NCBI GenBank assembly: GCA_938040995.1
Contig: CALHZT010000017.1
Location: 1-53,425 of the forward strand
Direction: 5' to 3'
Origin: an uncultured Pirellulaceae bacterium
GTDB lineage: Bacteria > Planctomycetota > Planctomycetia > Pirellulales > Pirellulaceae
Length of the DNA stretch: 53,425 bases
The notes beneath the pieces are model-generated. The model saw only the letters and a program-made list of their open reading frames with translations, ran no database searches and had not been told where the DNA came from. A program made the translations under genes and the position numbers. Position 1 is the stretch's first letter, and the number at the start of each line of letters is the position of its first letter. This document shows positions 34,109 to 49,163 of this stretch, in pieces.

Positions 34109-35905
34109 ATGAATACCCGATCCACCAGCGCCGAAGGGTTCACAACCCACATTCGAAACGATTTCCTCGCTTCGATAGTGGTATTCCTCGTCGCCCTACC
34201 GCTCTGTATCGGTATCGCGGTCGCTGTCGGCGTGAATCCGGCTCGAGCCCTGATTACCGGAATCGTCGGTGGGCTATTCGTTGGACTTGTCGCGGGTTCA
34301 CCGCTGCAGGTTAGTGGACCGGCAGCGAGTCTTTTTGTCATCGTTGCTGACATTATCGTCACGCACCAGGATAACTATCTGGCAACCTATACCGGGGATG
34401 TTGCTTCCGATGCCGCCAAGGCAGAAGCAATGAGCCACGCATTGGCGGCGCTGGGGGTGGCGGTTGTCATCGCAGGGTCGTTGCAACTGGCGGCTGGCTA
34501 TCTCAAGTTCGGTCGCTGGTTTCGTGCCGTTTCGCCTGCCGTGATCAAGGGTATGCTTTCCGGGATCGGAGCACTGATCCTGATTTCACAGTTTCACGTG
34601 ATGCTGGATCACAAGGCGATGTGGAACGGAAAACCGGCGCACGGTGGACTTCAATACCTCGCTACAATTCCGGGCGCAATCCAGAAGTGCTTTACGGCTG
34701 GCGACACGACCCACCGACTTCCTGCATTGATCGGCGTGGTTACAATTCTGACCATTCTGCTCTGGAACAAATTCGCACCCAGGAAGATCAGCTTCATACC
34801 CGGCGCCTTGCTTGGAATTGTGGTGGCTACGGTTTTCTCGATGGTCGCCGGGTTTGATGTGATTCAGCTTTCCGTGCCCGACAACATGTTCAGCGAAACG
34901 TCTTTCCCAAACGCGACTTGGGGAGCCCTGCTGCTCGACCGGTCCATCTGGATATCGGGTGTGGTGATTGCCATCGTTGGAAGCGCTGCCACACTTCTGA
35001 CCGCGGCAGCAGTGGATGAGATGACGCGCGATATCGGTGTAAAAACCGATTTTGACAAAGAGCTGACCTCGCAGGGTTTTGGTAACCTGATCTGCGGATT
35101 CGTTGGGGCGTTGCCGATGACAGGCGTGATCGTCCGAAGCTCCGCCAATGTTCATGCTGGTGCGAGAACGCGCAAATCGACCATCATGCACGGAGCATGG
35201 CTGCTGCTATTTGTATGCCTGCTGCCACAACTTCTCACGTACATCCCAAAGTCCGCACTGGGAGCCTTACTGGTCTTCACCGGACTCAAGCTGCTTCATC
35301 CCAAACAGCTGAAGGATCTCTGGAAAGTTGGAAAGTCCGAAGCCGCCATCTATCTGATCACGCTGGGAATCATCGTTTCTGTAGACCTCCTGATTGGTGT
35401 CTTTGCCGGAATTGCGCTGTCGGCAGCAAAGCTGCTCTACCGCTTCAGTCATCTTGAGGTTGAAGTCGATGCTGACGAAGCGAACCACAAATATGAGCTC
35501 AAGTTGACCGGCGCGGCTACCTTCCTGCGGCTGCCAATTCTGGCCGAACAACTTGACAAGCTTCCCGACGATGCCGAATTGCACGTTTGTCTTGGCAACG
35601 TCTGGTATGTGGATCACGCCTGCTTCGAACTACTCATGAACTGGGCAAAGTCGCACGTTGACGACGGCGGAACGTTGATTATGGACTGGGATCAGCTCCA
35701 CGGAGCTTTCCATTCAGAGACGACTCCCGACAAGGAAAGCACCAAGATCTCGGCCACTACGGCTCCAGCCGAAGAACCACCGGCGACGATTAGTTCGACC
35801 GTGAAAGCCGCCTTGTCCGGCGACGCGCAACCGCCCGCAAGCGGCGCGGACTACTCAACGTCAGCGATGATCAATCTGACGACGAAGGACCAGCCTGACG
35901 ACTGA
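34109..35905 (+). CDS. SulP/SLC26-family anion transporter with STAS domain
   Basis: 598 aa. The start at 34109 follows AAGGA by about seven bases. The N-terminal membrane domain (about residues 15-430) has the family signature ALPLCIGIAVAVGVNPARAL in the first span, SPLQVSGPAASLFVIVADII, and later ELTSQGFGNLICGFVGALPM and GVIVRSSANVHAGARTR, giving about 12-14 spans. A cytoplasmic STAS domain (about 470-540, VWYVDHACFELLMNWAK) follows, and the last 60 residues are low-complexity. The family moves sulfate, bicarbonate or other anions, often with Na+ or H+. The actual substrate cannot be read from the sequence. Confidence 0.9.
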   Translation: MNTRSTSAEGFTTHIRNDFLASIVVFLVALPLCIGIAVAVGVNPARALITGIVGGLFVGLVAGSPLQVSGPAASLFVIVADIIVTHQDNYLATYTGDVASDAAKAEAMSHALAALGVAVVIAGSLQLAAGYLKFGRWFRAVSPAVIKGMLSGIGALILISQFHVMLDHKAMWNGKPAHGGLQYLATIPGAIQKCFTAGDTTHRLPALIGVVTILTILLWNKFAPRKISFIPGALLGIVVATVFSMVAGFDVIQLSVPDNMFSETSFPNATWGALLLDRSIWISGVVIAIVGSAATLLTAAAVDEMTRDIGVKTDFDKELTSQGFGNLICGFVGALPMTGVIVRSSANVHAGARTRKSTIMHGAWLLLFVCLLPQLLTYIPKSALGALLVFTGLKLLHPKQLKDLWKVGKSEAAIYLITLGIIVSVDLLIGVFAGIALSAAKLLYRFSHLEVEVDADEANHKYELKLTGAATFLRLPILAEQLDKLPDDAELHVCLGNVWYVDHACFELLMNWAKSHVDDGGTLIMDWDQLHGAFHSETTPDKESTKISATTAPAEEPPATISSTVKAALSGDAQPPASGADYSTSAMINLTTKDQPDD

Positions 35906-36387
35906 TCGGATCAGTCGCGAGAACGGAACGGAAGCCGAAACTCCCGGTCACGCGGCGTTTGCATTCTTCCTCCGTAGCCGGGCTGGCAACAGCTCGGGAG
36001 TGGCGCTTTCAGGCTCCACGCGTTTATCGGAGGCTGGAGCGTTACCCGCTTCGCCCGAAGTGTTGCCACTCCGGCTACATCACGAACAGTGCACTTGGCT
36101 AAGCATTCTTCCCTCCGCAGTTGCGGCAATTCCCTCGTCGACTAGTTAAGTAAGGCAATAGACACCGATTTCAGAACAAAAATGAAACCTGTCGCCACCA
36201 AACCGTCGTTTGTTCATTTTCAAATCTATAGCCGGACAATTTACCGAATTATCTACGAAGAACTCTCGACCGGCCATTGACCATCGACCAAACTCTGAGC
36301 TAGACTCAACATTCGTTTTGCTAATGCAACGACAACGCGAAATGCGTTTTTCTAATTTATCATTCTCCCCACTACTGGGACTTCTGG
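35906..36387. other. Intergenic region upstream of the LysR gene
   Basis: 482 bp with no supported gene on either strand. It should contain the promoter of the LysR-type regulator that starts at 36388, but no clear -35/-10 pair or Shine-Dalgarno site stands out. Confidence 0.5.
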
Positions 36388-37533
36388 ATGCAGCTCAAGT
36401 CGATACGTCTGTTTTGTGATGTTGCCCGAACGGGCAGCTTTTCCAAAGCCGCCGAGGAAAACGGACTTTCCCAATCCGCCGCCAGCCAGGTCGTCCAGCA
36501 GCTCGAGGAAGAACTTTCCGTCAAGCTTGTTGATCGGTCCAAGCGCCCATGGGTGCTAACCGCCGAAGGCGACTGCTACTACCGGGGATGTCGCAAAATC
36601 GTGCGACAGTACGACGATTTGCAGTCCCAAGTCCGTCTGTTCCACCAGGAAGTCGCCGGAACGATCCGGGTCGCTTCGATCTATTCGGTGGGGCTCAGCC
36701 ACATGAATCAGTATGTCAAGGATTTCCTGACTCTACATCCTCGCGCCAAAGTCCAGATGCAATACGAACATCCGGATCGGGTTTATGACCTTGTGGAGCG
36801 AGACGTTGTGGACGTCGGCCTGGTCAGTTTTCCAAAATCCTCCCGCTACGTTTCTGGCGATGCGTGGCGTGAAGAAGCCTTTGTTCTCGCCTGCGCTCCG
36901 GACCATCCGCTTGCAGAAAGAGCTTCGGTCGACCCTTCCGAGCTCGACGGAATGGACATGATCGGTTTCGAACAGGGTTTACGCATCCGGCAAAAGCTGG
37001 ATCGCGAATTGGGGACGAACGGCGTGTCGATCAATGTCATTATGGAGTTCGACAACACGGAGATTATCAAGCGAGCCATCGAGGGCGGACTTGGCGTTGG
37101 ACTCCTTCCAAGTCCGACCATTGAGCGAGAAGTCCAACTTGGATTGCTGGCAGCAATTCCGGTTCTTGATGAGTCGCAACAGCCTGCCTTCAAGCGCCCT
37201 CTCGGGATCATCCATCGACGTGGTCGCAATTTACCGATCCCGGCGCAAAAGTTTATTCGCGGCCTGCAAGCGATCGAGTCGCCTGAAGGAGACGAACCGA
37301 AAGCAAACCAGACGAACCAGACGAACCAGACGAAAACGAAGAAGAAAAAGCGGACCGTGGTTCCTGATGAGCCAGTCAACGGCAGCAAATCATCTGGCAA
37401 CGGATCAACGAATGGGTCGTCAAGCGGGTCAACGAATGGATCAGTAAATGGGTCAGCAAACGGGTCAGCAAACGGGTCAACGAATGGATCCGCATCGCAA
37501 ACCGGCTCATCGACAACAGTCAAACCCAGATAA
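36388..37533 (+). CDS. LysR-family transcriptional regulator with low-complexity C-terminal tail
   Basis: 381 aa. Residues 1-60 are the LysR winged helix (MQLKSIRLFCDVARTGSFSK, then QSAASQVVQQLEEELSVKL), and about 88-300 are the periplasmic-binding-protein-like effector domain (IRVASIYSVGLSHMN, GGLGVGLLPSPTIE). The last 80 residues are extra: three NQT repeats, a KTKKKKR basic patch, then many NGS-type units encoded by tandem repeats (37306-37332 and 37378-37491). It stands 75 bp upstream of gltB on the same strand, which suggests it controls glutamate synthase, as some LysR proteins do in other bacteria. This is inference. Confidence 0.88.
   Translation: MQLKSIRLFCDVARTGSFSKAAEENGLSQSAASQVVQQLEEELSVKLVDRSKRPWVLTAEGDCYYRGCRKIVRQYDDLQSQVRLFHQEVAGTIRVASIYSVGLSHMNQYVKDFLTLHPRAKVQMQYEHPDRVYDLVERDVVDVGLVSFPKSSRYVSGDAWREEAFVLACAPDHPLAERASVDPSELDGMDMIGFEQGLRIRQKLDRELGTNGVSINVIMEFDNTEIIKRAIEGGLGVGLLPSPTIEREVQLGLLAAIPVLDESQQPAFKRPLGIIHRRGRNLPIPAQKFIRGLQAIESPEGDEPKANQTNQTNQTKTKKKKRTVVPDEPVNGSKSSGNGSTNGSSSGSTNGSVNGSANGSANGSTNGSASQTGSSTTVKPR
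37306..37491 (+). repeat. In-frame microsatellite-like repeats in the LysR gene
   Basis: Three tandem 9-bp units AACCAGACG (37306-37332) encode NQT. At 37378-37491, degenerate units (AAYGGNTCN plus a spacer codon) encode NGS repeats. Unit lengths are multiples of three, so copy-number change would lengthen or shorten the tail without breaking the frame. Confidence 0.75.
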
Positions 37534-37608
37534 GAACAATCAACGATCGCGATCAGACTCGCGAAAATCAAGGCACACAAGACACACATAACGAAAGCAA
37601 AAGAATAC

Positions 37609-42153
<4,545 letters not shown>

Positions 42154-42281
42154 CAAAGAATCCCCTCCTTCCGGCAACGCGGTGGCATGCGAGGTACGAG
42201 CAGGTCATACCGCTTGTCGAGTGGGGAGGGTTAGGGAGGGGCCGTTGGAGTACATGCTTTAGCCTGCGACCGCGCACCGTC

Positions 42282-42342
42282 ACCTCTCCCTTCCGAGCTT
42301 GCGAGGATTCGGGGAGAGGTCGAGCCTAAGCGAGGGAGAGGG
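42282..42342. repeat. Hairpin repeat in the gltB-gltD spacer
   Basis: ACCTCTCCC (42282-42290) pairs with GGGGAGAGGT (42311-42320), and a further GAGGGAGAGGG follows. GGGGAGGGTTAGGGAGGGG at about 42223-42241 is related. It looks like an interspersed intergenic repeat of the type common in planctomycete chromosomes. It could stabilise or attenuate the gltB-gltD transcript. Confidence 0.55.
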
Positions 42343-42421
42343 TCCTTCCAACGACTCTTGCCGATCGAACAAAACACTGAATACAAAACACACGAACAAA
42401 GAACACTGAAACCTGACAATT

Positions 42422-44002
42422 ATGGGCAACCCAACCGGATTTAAAGAAATCGACCGCCGCACCGTTCCTTACCGGGACGCACTCGAACGCGCATCCGACT
42501 TCCTCGAAATCTACACACCCGCAGACACCAACCACCTGCAATCCCAGGGCGCACGCTGCATGGACTGCGGCGTTCCCTTCTGCCAGTCCACCACCGGTTG
42601 CCCGATCGACAACCTCATCCCCGAGTGGAATGACATGGTCTATCGGGGCCGCTGGGAAGAAGCACTAAAACGTCTTCACAAAACCAACAATTTTCCGGAG
42701 TTCACTGGCCGCACCTGCCCGGCTCCCTGCGAAGGCGCTTGCGTCCTTGGCATCACCAACCCGCCGGTCACGATCAAGAACATTGAAAATGCAATCATTG
42801 ATCGCGGTTTTGAAGAAGGTTGGGTTGTCGCCTCTCCGCCCGCCAAACGCACCGGGAAAAAGGTCGCCATTGTCGGTAGTGGCCCTTCCGGGCTAGCCGC
42901 CGCTGCTCAACTCAACAAAGTCGGTCACAACGTCACCGTCTACGAACGGTCCGATCGCATCGGCGGCCTGCTCATGTACGGCATCCCGAACATGAAGCTC
43001 GAAAAAGATTATGTGGATCGTCGAGTCAACTTGCTCAAGGAAGAGGGTATCACTTTCATCACGCGAACCAACATTGGCCGCCGCGAAGACGTTCCCGAAG
43101 GCCACGTCGTGAAAATCATGGAAGAGCATGACGGCGAACTGAACTTTATCGACCCAGCCGACCTCGTCGAGCAATACGACGCGGTCCTCATGGCCACGGG
43201 TGCCACCAAGCCTTTCGACCCTGTTGGGCGTTCCCCCGGCCGGGACCTTGGTGGCATCCATTTTGCCATGGATTTCCTGACGCGAAACACGAAGAGCCTC
43301 CTCGATTCCAAACTCAAAAACGGCAACTACCTTTCCGCCAAGGGCAAGAATGTCATCGTGATTGGTGGTGGCGATACGGGAGCCGACTGTATCGGCACCT
43401 CCCTGCGTCACGAGTGCAAAAGCGTCGTGAACTTTGAACTACTCGACAAACCGCCGGCTGATCGAGCCGACAATAATCCATGGCCACAATGGCCACGCGT
43501 TTATCGAGTCGACTATTCGCACGCCGAAGTCGAAGCCAAAACGGGCGACGACCCGCGTCAGTATTCGCTACTCACCAAGGAATTCATCGGCGAGAACGGT
43601 CAAATCACCGGTGTCCGCACCGTGAATGTTGACTGGTCCACGCCTGGCGAAAAAGCGCCATTTAGCGAAGTCGCCGGATCAGAAAAGGTCTGGCCCGCCG
43701 ATCTCGTCTTACTGGCAACCGGATTTGTCGGCCCTGAAAAGACCACACCGGAAATGTTGAATCTCGACTTTCAGAATCCACGCGGCAACTGGGAAACGAT
43801 TGGCGCCGAGCACGGCAAGTACACCACGAATCAGGACAAAGTCTTCGCCGCCGGCGACTGCCGTCGTGGCCAGTCGCTTGTTGTCTGGGCCATCAACGAA
43901 GGCCGCGGCGCCGCCCGCGCCATCGACGAATACCTGATGGGCCAAAGCGCGCTCCCCGCCCCCGGCCTCACCCTCGGCACCGCCCTCGCGCAACCGTCGT
44001 AG
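42422..44002 (+). CDS. gltD: Glutamate synthase small subunit
   Basis: 526 aa, somewhat longer than the usual 470-490. The N-terminal Fe-S region has [10 protein letters not shown] and [14 protein letters not shown], then [16 protein letters not shown]. The FAD site is [17 protein letters not shown] (about 147-163) and the NADPH site is [18 protein letters not shown] (about 312-329). It takes electrons from NAD(P)H and passes them through FAD and 4Fe-4S clusters to GltB. The final Ala/Pro/Leu-rich 20 residues are an extension. It is probably co-transcribed with gltB. Confidence 0.95.
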   Translation: MGNPTGFKEIDRRTVPYRDALERASDFLEIYTPADTNHLQSQGARCMDCGVPFCQSTTGCPIDNLIPEWNDMVYRGRWEEALKRLHKTNNFPEFTGRTCPAPCEGACVLGITNPPVTIKNIENAIIDRGFEEGWVVASPPAKRTGKKVAIVGSGPSGLAAAAQLNKVGHNVTVYERSDRIGGLLMYGIPNMKLEKDYVDRRVNLLKEEGITFITRTNIGRREDVPEGHVVKIMEEHDGELNFIDPADLVEQYDAVLMATGATKPFDPVGRSPGRDLGGIHFAMDFLTRNTKSLLDSKLKNGNYLSAKGKNVIVIGGGDTGADCIGTSLRHECKSVVNFELLDKPPADRADNNPWPQWPRVYRVDYSHAEVEAKTGDDPRQYSLLTKEFIGENGQITGVRTVNVDWSTPGEKAPFSEVAGSEKVWPADLVLLATGFVGPEKTTPEMLNLDFQNPRGNWETIGAEHGKYTTNQDKVFAAGDCRRGQSLVVWAINEGRGAARAIDEYLMGQSALPAPGLTLGTALAQPS

Positions 44003-44373
44003 TGTCGTGGATCGCTCCGACGCGGTCACAGCTTACATCCCCACCCATGCCGAAGGCATACCAGCCTTTAGCCGGCGGTAAGCGCAGCGCCACCGCCGGT
44101 ACCCAACCACAACACCTCATCGGTCGAGCTCCGGCGAATTGACGTCCAGACTTGATGGCGATGGTAGCATCATCAACTTGACCGATTTGCCCGTGTTGTG
44201 GTGATGTTGGTATCGATGCCGTCCAACCGCCGCAATCGACCGTGCACGAAGTGCATGCACGTTGGCGAATTCCATGCAAAACCGGCTTGCAAGCCGGTGA
44301 AACTGTTCAGTACAGTTTGCCCCTCTTCAGAATACCGAATCGCTGGGAATCTAAAGCGAAACTGCCGTCGTTC
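44003..44373. other. Intergenic region with hairpin repeats
   Basis: CCGGCGGT (44072-44079) and ACCGCCGG (44092-44099) form a GC-rich hairpin shortly after gltD. A perfect 18-bp palindrome, ACCGGCTTGCAAGCCGGT, lies at 44281-44298 upstream of the porin. Both resemble dispersed intergenic repeats, and the first may also end the glt transcript. No gene is supported. Confidence 0.6.
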
Positions 44374-46032
44374 ATGCAATCACCTTCCAAGGCCATCATC
44401 AGCGCCCTGCTGACACTCATTCTGTCACACGTTGCGCTTGCGCAATCGGGAACCGTTCAATGGGACGATGATCCTGCCCCTGGCAACGACATCGTGATCA
44501 CTGACGACGTGGATTCCCCGAACGCCCCTGAGTTTTCCGGTGACTGGGAGATCCCGGTAGAATCCGGGGTAGTTCCTGATCAGCCAGAAATCGTGGTTCA
44601 AACAATACCACCTGCTGCCGGTCCGTTCCCCGAAAGCCTGCAAACCATCGAGCCGATCGAGGATGGTTCCGTCGGTTCGCCGGAGCAGATCATCAATGAA
44701 TCATCGCCCGCTGAGGCGCCCGTTATAGATCTCGCAGAATGGGAAACCCGATTAGGCGCAGTCGAAGGCAAACTGGAAGAACGACTTCAACAGCTGGAGC
44801 TGGACCGCGCGGAGATAGAGAAGAAAGCGGCACCCAAAAAGTCTTTTCCGACGGGTAAATGGACGGGGCGAATTCAACTGGACTACTGGGCATTTCCAAA
44901 CGAGTCGGATGGAATCGGGTTCTTCGAAAATCCGAACACCGGGTTTGATCCGGAAAACCGACTTGTCTTTCGCCGTGTTCGCCTCGGACTACAAGGCGAC
45001 ATTAACGACTCGATGCTGTACAAGATCGACTGGGAATTCAACAATCCGGCCGTCGGCGAATATAAAGATGTATATATCGGCTGGAAGAACTTGCCGCACA
45101 ATCAGCAGCTGCTAATCGGTCATCAAAAGCGGCCCCTTGGTCTCGATCACCTCAACAGCAGTAACTACAACACCTTCCTCGAACGCCCGATGGTGATCGA
45201 AACATTCAACTCGATCAACCGTCGAATTGGAGCGGCTGTCTACGGGCATACGGACGACGAGGTTTACCACTGGCGATACGGCATCTATACACTCGAAGAT
45301 ACCACGCGGGATGGACGCCACATCGGCGACACGTTTCAGCCGAGTATTAACGGACGGATTTCCGCAAGCCCCTGGTATGACGATGCTACCGATGGGCGCG
45401 GCTATTTCCACTGGGCGCTCGCCGGGATGTTCGCGTGGCCCGATGGAGATGGCGGAAACGAAACGAGTACGAATGAGGGCCGTTTTCGGACCCGAGCCGA
45501 AAACAGGTCGGCAACAAACTGGTTCGACACAGGCCGAATTGCGGATATCGACAATTACAGCATCGTCGCTGTCGAGACGATGTTGAATTTTGGTCGCTTT
45601 CATCTCGTCGGGGAATTTCAGACGGCACATGCAGAGCGACTGACGGGAAACAACCTCTTTTTCTACGGAGGCTATGTCAGTGTTTCCTGGTTCCTGACGG
45701 GAGAGCACATTCCACTGAATCGCAAGCGAGGCATCATCGGCCGCATCAAACCGTTCAACAATTTCACGCCGGCAAGTTCGCGTGGCAGCAGGGCGACTGG
45801 AATGGGAGCCTGGCAAATTGCGGCAAGATATTCCTTCCTCGACATCAGCGACGACGACATTACCGGCGGAGTCGGCGATACCATTACTGCAGCGCTGAAC
45901 TGGTATTGGTCGTCGCGATCGCGAATGCAGTTCGACTATACCTATGGCGACATCGCGGATCGCACCGAAGTGGCCGGTTTTACTGGCGGAACTTACGGTT
46001 CGCTCGGCGTGCGATTCTCGATGGATTTCTGA
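44374..46032 (+). CDS. OprO/OprP-type outer-membrane porin (paralogue 1)
   Basis: 552 aa from the ATG at 44374. It has a signal peptide (SALLTLILSHVALAQ, cleavage near residue 23), an acidic linker, and a short coiled-coil (EERLQQLELDRAEIEKK, about 145-165). The beta-barrel domain comes next: IQLDYWAFPNE, FRRVRLGLQGD, GHQKRPLGLDHLNSSNYNTF, and a C-terminus ending LGVRFSMDF with a terminal Phe, as outer-membrane proteins need for barrel assembly. The family forms trimeric channels for phosphate, polyphosphate or other anions. It converges on a paralogue, with 35 bp between the genes. Confidence 0.88.
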   Translation: MQSPSKAIISALLTLILSHVALAQSGTVQWDDDPAPGNDIVITDDVDSPNAPEFSGDWEIPVESGVVPDQPEIVVQTIPPAAGPFPESLQTIEPIEDGSVGSPEQIINESSPAEAPVIDLAEWETRLGAVEGKLEERLQQLELDRAEIEKKAAPKKSFPTGKWTGRIQLDYWAFPNESDGIGFFENPNTGFDPENRLVFRRVRLGLQGDINDSMLYKIDWEFNNPAVGEYKDVYIGWKNLPHNQQLLIGHQKRPLGLDHLNSSNYNTFLERPMVIETFNSINRRIGAAVYGHTDDEVYHWRYGIYTLEDTTRDGRHIGDTFQPSINGRISASPWYDDATDGRGYFHWALAGMFAWPDGDGGNETSTNEGRFRTRAENRSATNWFDTGRIADIDNYSIVAVETMLNFGRFHLVGEFQTAHAERLTGNNLFFYGGYVSVSWFLTGEHIPLNRKRGIIGRIKPFNNFTPASSRGSRATGMGAWQIAARYSFLDISDDDITGGVGDTITAALNWYWSSRSRMQFDYTYGDIADRTEVAGFTGGTYGSLGVRFSMDF

Positions 46033-46067
46033 TCCGTCTTCGCTTTTTGCCAGCGCACCTTGCCAAC

Positions 46068-47687
46068 TTAAAAATCAACCATAAAACGGGCTCCGACGAT
46101 ATCATAGTCGCCGCTCAAAGAGACTCCCGTGGACTCCTGATTGTCTTCGATGCTCCCGTGAATCCAGTTGAACTGCATCCTTGCGTTGGCGGTCCAGTAC
46201 CAGTTCAGCCCAACCGTCAGCGACTCGCCGATACCGCCAAAGATGTCGCCGTCGTTGAAGTCCGCGTAAGAGTATCTTGCCGCAATCTGCCATGCTCCCC
46301 AACCGCCGCGAACACCATCGGACGTATTCACCATGAAGAAGTTTTCGAATGGCTTGATCCGGTCGAGCGTTCCTGACTTGCGCTTCCATGGCATGTGCTC
46401 TCCCGTCAGGAAGAAAGACGCGTAAGCATAGGCACCCCAGAAATCAAGATCAGGTCCGGCACCCGCGTCGCGATTGACGTCGACATACTGGGCTTCGGCG
46501 ACCAGTTGCAAGGCGCCAATATTCAACACACCTTCCAAGCCGTACAGGTGATAGTCATCCGTACCAGCAATACGCCCGGTATCCAACCAGCGACTGGCTG
46601 ATCGTGCTTCGGGACGGTGCCGAAAACGGGCTTCGTTTTGATCCGGGCCTGGACCTCCATTGTCACCGTCAGTCAATCCATCTGGACTGGCCCACGAGTG
46701 TGAAAAGGCAAAGTGACCATAGCCACGACCGCCTGAAACTTCGTCGTACCAGAATGTCGTTGCCAGTCGCTGAGCGGCCTCCAACTGAAGATTATCGTTG
46801 GTGAAGTTGCCTTCATCCTGAATCAGCCGCTGATTGAAAACGCCGTACCGCCAGTTCCACCGTAAGTCTTCGGAATGGCCATACGATTGCAAACCCAATC
46901 GACGGGCATCCTGATTGAACGACTCGATCACAAACGGTCGTTCCAAAAACACGTTGTATCGACTGCTATTCAGATGATCGAGGCCGTAAGGCCGCTTCTG
47001 GTTTCCAAGCAAGACGGTCTGCAAGAAGGGCAAGTCATTCCAGCCAAAATATGCGTCGCGAAATTCCGAGTCGTTCCCACCAGCAAACTCCATTTCGATC
47101 TTGTAGACCATATTCGCCGACAGTTTTCCCGAAACGCCAAAACGCATCCGCCGAAACGCCAACCTCGCCTGAGGACCATCCGGACCACCTTCCAGTAGAT
47201 CAATACCGGGGTCATTCGCCGGGAACCCCCAGTAGTCGGCGTGAATTCGACCTGAAATTTTCATGGTCGATGCGCTGCTTCCGGAGTGGACGATTGTCTT
47301 GTCGCCACTGAATTCCTCAAAATCTTCCGTCAACGACTCCAGGTCTTCCTCGACGCCTTCGATCGTTTCCTGATTCTCTTCCGCCTGCTCTTCAAACTCT
47401 TCAACCTGTTCCTCAAAACCCTCTACCTGTTCCTCAAAACTTCCCAGTGATTCTTCAACCGTCTTGTCCAACTCCGCAAGCTGCTTTTCCAGATCCGTCG
47501 CATCAGCTACATCGGCGGCATCGGCGGCGTCAGCTGCATCGGCTTTTTTGTCTTGAGGAGCCAAGGAAGGCGTCGGGCGATACGACTCGCCGTGCGTCCT
47601 GAGCAAGGACGGATAAGTAGGAGATTCTTGCCCAAACGCTGTTAGTGAAGTCAGGGCGAAAATGAAGAAGAATATGCGACGTATCAT
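46068..47687 (-). CDS. OprO/OprP-type outer-membrane porin (paralogue 2)
   Basis: 539 aa from the ATG at 47687. A signal peptide (MIRRIFFFIFALTSLTAFGQ) is followed by an AD-A-ADA repeat stretch (about 50-65). A strongly acidic coiled-coil comes next (about 67-130, repeated VEGFEEQVEEFEEQ), which probably trimerises. The barrel domain has IHADYWGFPAN, FRRMRFGVSG, NQKRPYGLDHLNSSRYNVF and the terminal VGARFMVDF. It aligns along its length with the convergent porin at 44374-46032, so the pair is a duplication in inverted orientation. Substrate unknown, likely an anion. Confidence 0.88.
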   Translation of the reverse strand: MIRRIFFFIFALTSLTAFGQESPTYPSLLRTHGESYRPTPSLAPQDKKADAADAADAADVADATDLEKQLAELDKTVEESLGSFEEQVEGFEEQVEEFEEQAEENQETIEGVEEDLESLTEDFEEFSGDKTIVHSGSSASTMKISGRIHADYWGFPANDPGIDLLEGGPDGPQARLAFRRMRFGVSGKLSANMVYKIEMEFAGGNDSEFRDAYFGWNDLPFLQTVLLGNQKRPYGLDHLNSSRYNVFLERPFVIESFNQDARRLGLQSYGHSEDLRWNWRYGVFNQRLIQDEGNFTNDNLQLEAAQRLATTFWYDEVSGGRGYGHFAFSHSWASPDGLTDGDNGGPGPDQNEARFRHRPEARSASRWLDTGRIAGTDDYHLYGLEGVLNIGALQLVAEAQYVDVNRDAGAGPDLDFWGAYAYASFFLTGEHMPWKRKSGTLDRIKPFENFFMVNTSDGVRGGWGAWQIAARYSYADFNDGDIFGGIGESLTVGLNWYWTANARMQFNWIHGSIEDNQESTGVSLSGDYDIVGARFMVDF

Positions 47688-48222
47688 GATGGCTTGTTCA
47701 CTTGCATCGTTAGTCTTGCTGGACGGCCAGCGGCATAAGCCGCAAAGACCGTACATCCGGAGCATCGGCGATAAGTCACCTCACCCTTAACGATTATCAC
47801 GTCAGTCGTGCATGAACGAGCGTCGCTTCTGACAAAGAGATGACGCCAGGTTCAACGCACAGCCGCCGTTTCGAGAGAAAATGGCGGAATCAGACAAAGA
47901 GTGAAAGATGTATGAAGATCTGGCTCCCACCGAATTGAGTAGCGTCCGGATGGCGATCGAGCAGGCACCAACCTGATTCTTCGAGACCGCTGCGGGAACA
48001 ACTTGGATCCACTGGAGAATCGACGCTGACGGAGCGGGCGGAGGGTTGGCATGACAGAAGTGCTATCAGTGAATTCACCTGGGAACGTGCGACTCGAAGT
48101 CTCATCTGATTTCATGATTGAGTTTCAAACGTAAATCGGCCGAAAAGTAATCTGGCGAATGCAGCAGCTGACAGACTGCCGCTGCACGAACAACGACTGG
48201 TTTCTGTTTTGAGAGCTGTATC
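47688..48222. other. Divergent intergenic region
   Basis: 535 bp between two divergent genes, presumably holding both promoters. No credible gene, hairpin or conserved box was seen. Confidence 0.5.
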
Positions 48223-48996
48223 ATGCGCAAGTCACCTGTTTATCTACTGCTGATCTTTGCATTCGGGTTTAGCTGGCTGATGCCTGGATCCACGGTCGTG
48301 CAGGTCGCGAGCGCATTCGGCCACGGCGACTGTGGTTGCCTCTGCCCAAGCTGCGGAGAGCAGTGTTACCTTGACATTTCGGAAGGGAAAGAAAAGAAGC
48401 ACTACTGGGAAGTTGAAACGAAGCAGGTTTGCATTCCGCCGGTGAACTTTCCATGGCATGGTTGCAAAAAATCGGTCGATCAGCTTATGTGCACGCCTGC
48501 GAGAACCAGATTAGTTCGCGTTCTCAAGAAGAAAGAGTACGAATGTCCCAAATGCAAGTACGAATGGAAGCAGCTCGAAGTTGAAGAGGCCGAATGCACT
48601 CAGTCATCAGAAGAATCTGAGGAGCCCTCGGAAGCTGCTGAATCGGACGAACCGCCGGTCGAGTACGAATACGAGTCGGGCGAAGCCCTTCCGTCGACCC
48701 TCCCATCGAATATGGCTCCGATCATGGACCACAACGACGGCGGTATCGAGTCGTACTACGTACCAGAGAATTCCTTCCAGAGTGCACCCGCCTCGACGAC
48801 TCCGAATACTGAGTTGCCGGGCATTATCAATGCAGAAGAGATACCAGCGACACCGTCCACAACTTATCTCAATCCGCAGTATCGAATGCCGCAGCGGGTT
48901 CTGACTCGACCATCTGCTTCATCTTCAGTGAAGCCGCGAAAAACAGCGCGTCGGCTGTATACCGCAGGTCGTTCCAATCGCAACGCCACGCGTTAA
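48223..48996 (+). CDS. Secreted Cys-rich protein (unknown)
   Basis: 257 aa. A signal peptide (PVYLLLIFAFGFSWLM, cleavage near VASA, residue 31) is followed by a Cys cluster, GDCGCLCPSCGEQC, and later by CIPP, HGCKK, CTP and CPKCKYEW. The paired cysteines could bind zinc or form disulfides. Residues about 125-150 are Glu/Ser-rich, and the end is Pro/Thr-rich and then basic. It looks like a small exported planctomycete protein. No enzyme motif was found and no family is named. Confidence 0.75.
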   Translation: MRKSPVYLLLIFAFGFSWLMPGSTVVQVASAFGHGDCGCLCPSCGEQCYLDISEGKEKKHYWEVETKQVCIPPVNFPWHGCKKSVDQLMCTPARTRLVRVLKKKEYECPKCKYEWKQLEVEEAECTQSSEESEEPSEAAESDEPPVEYEYESGEALPSTLPSNMAPIMDHNDGGIESYYVPENSFQSAPASTTPNTELPGIINAEEIPATPSTTYLNPQYRMPQRVLTRPSASSSVKPRKTARRLYTAGRSNRNATR

Positions 48997-49163
48997 AGGT
49001 ACGTCAGGCGAATCAGGCACACACACGGCAGTCAAAACGGCAGGGCACACGTAAGAGGGATGCGAGCAAACCAAGGGTCGCATTTTGTACTTGCCAATTT
49101 CAGAGAGAGGCGTACGTCAGAGAAGCACAGAAAAGAGAACGCAGTTTCGCAGCTTCACTCGTT

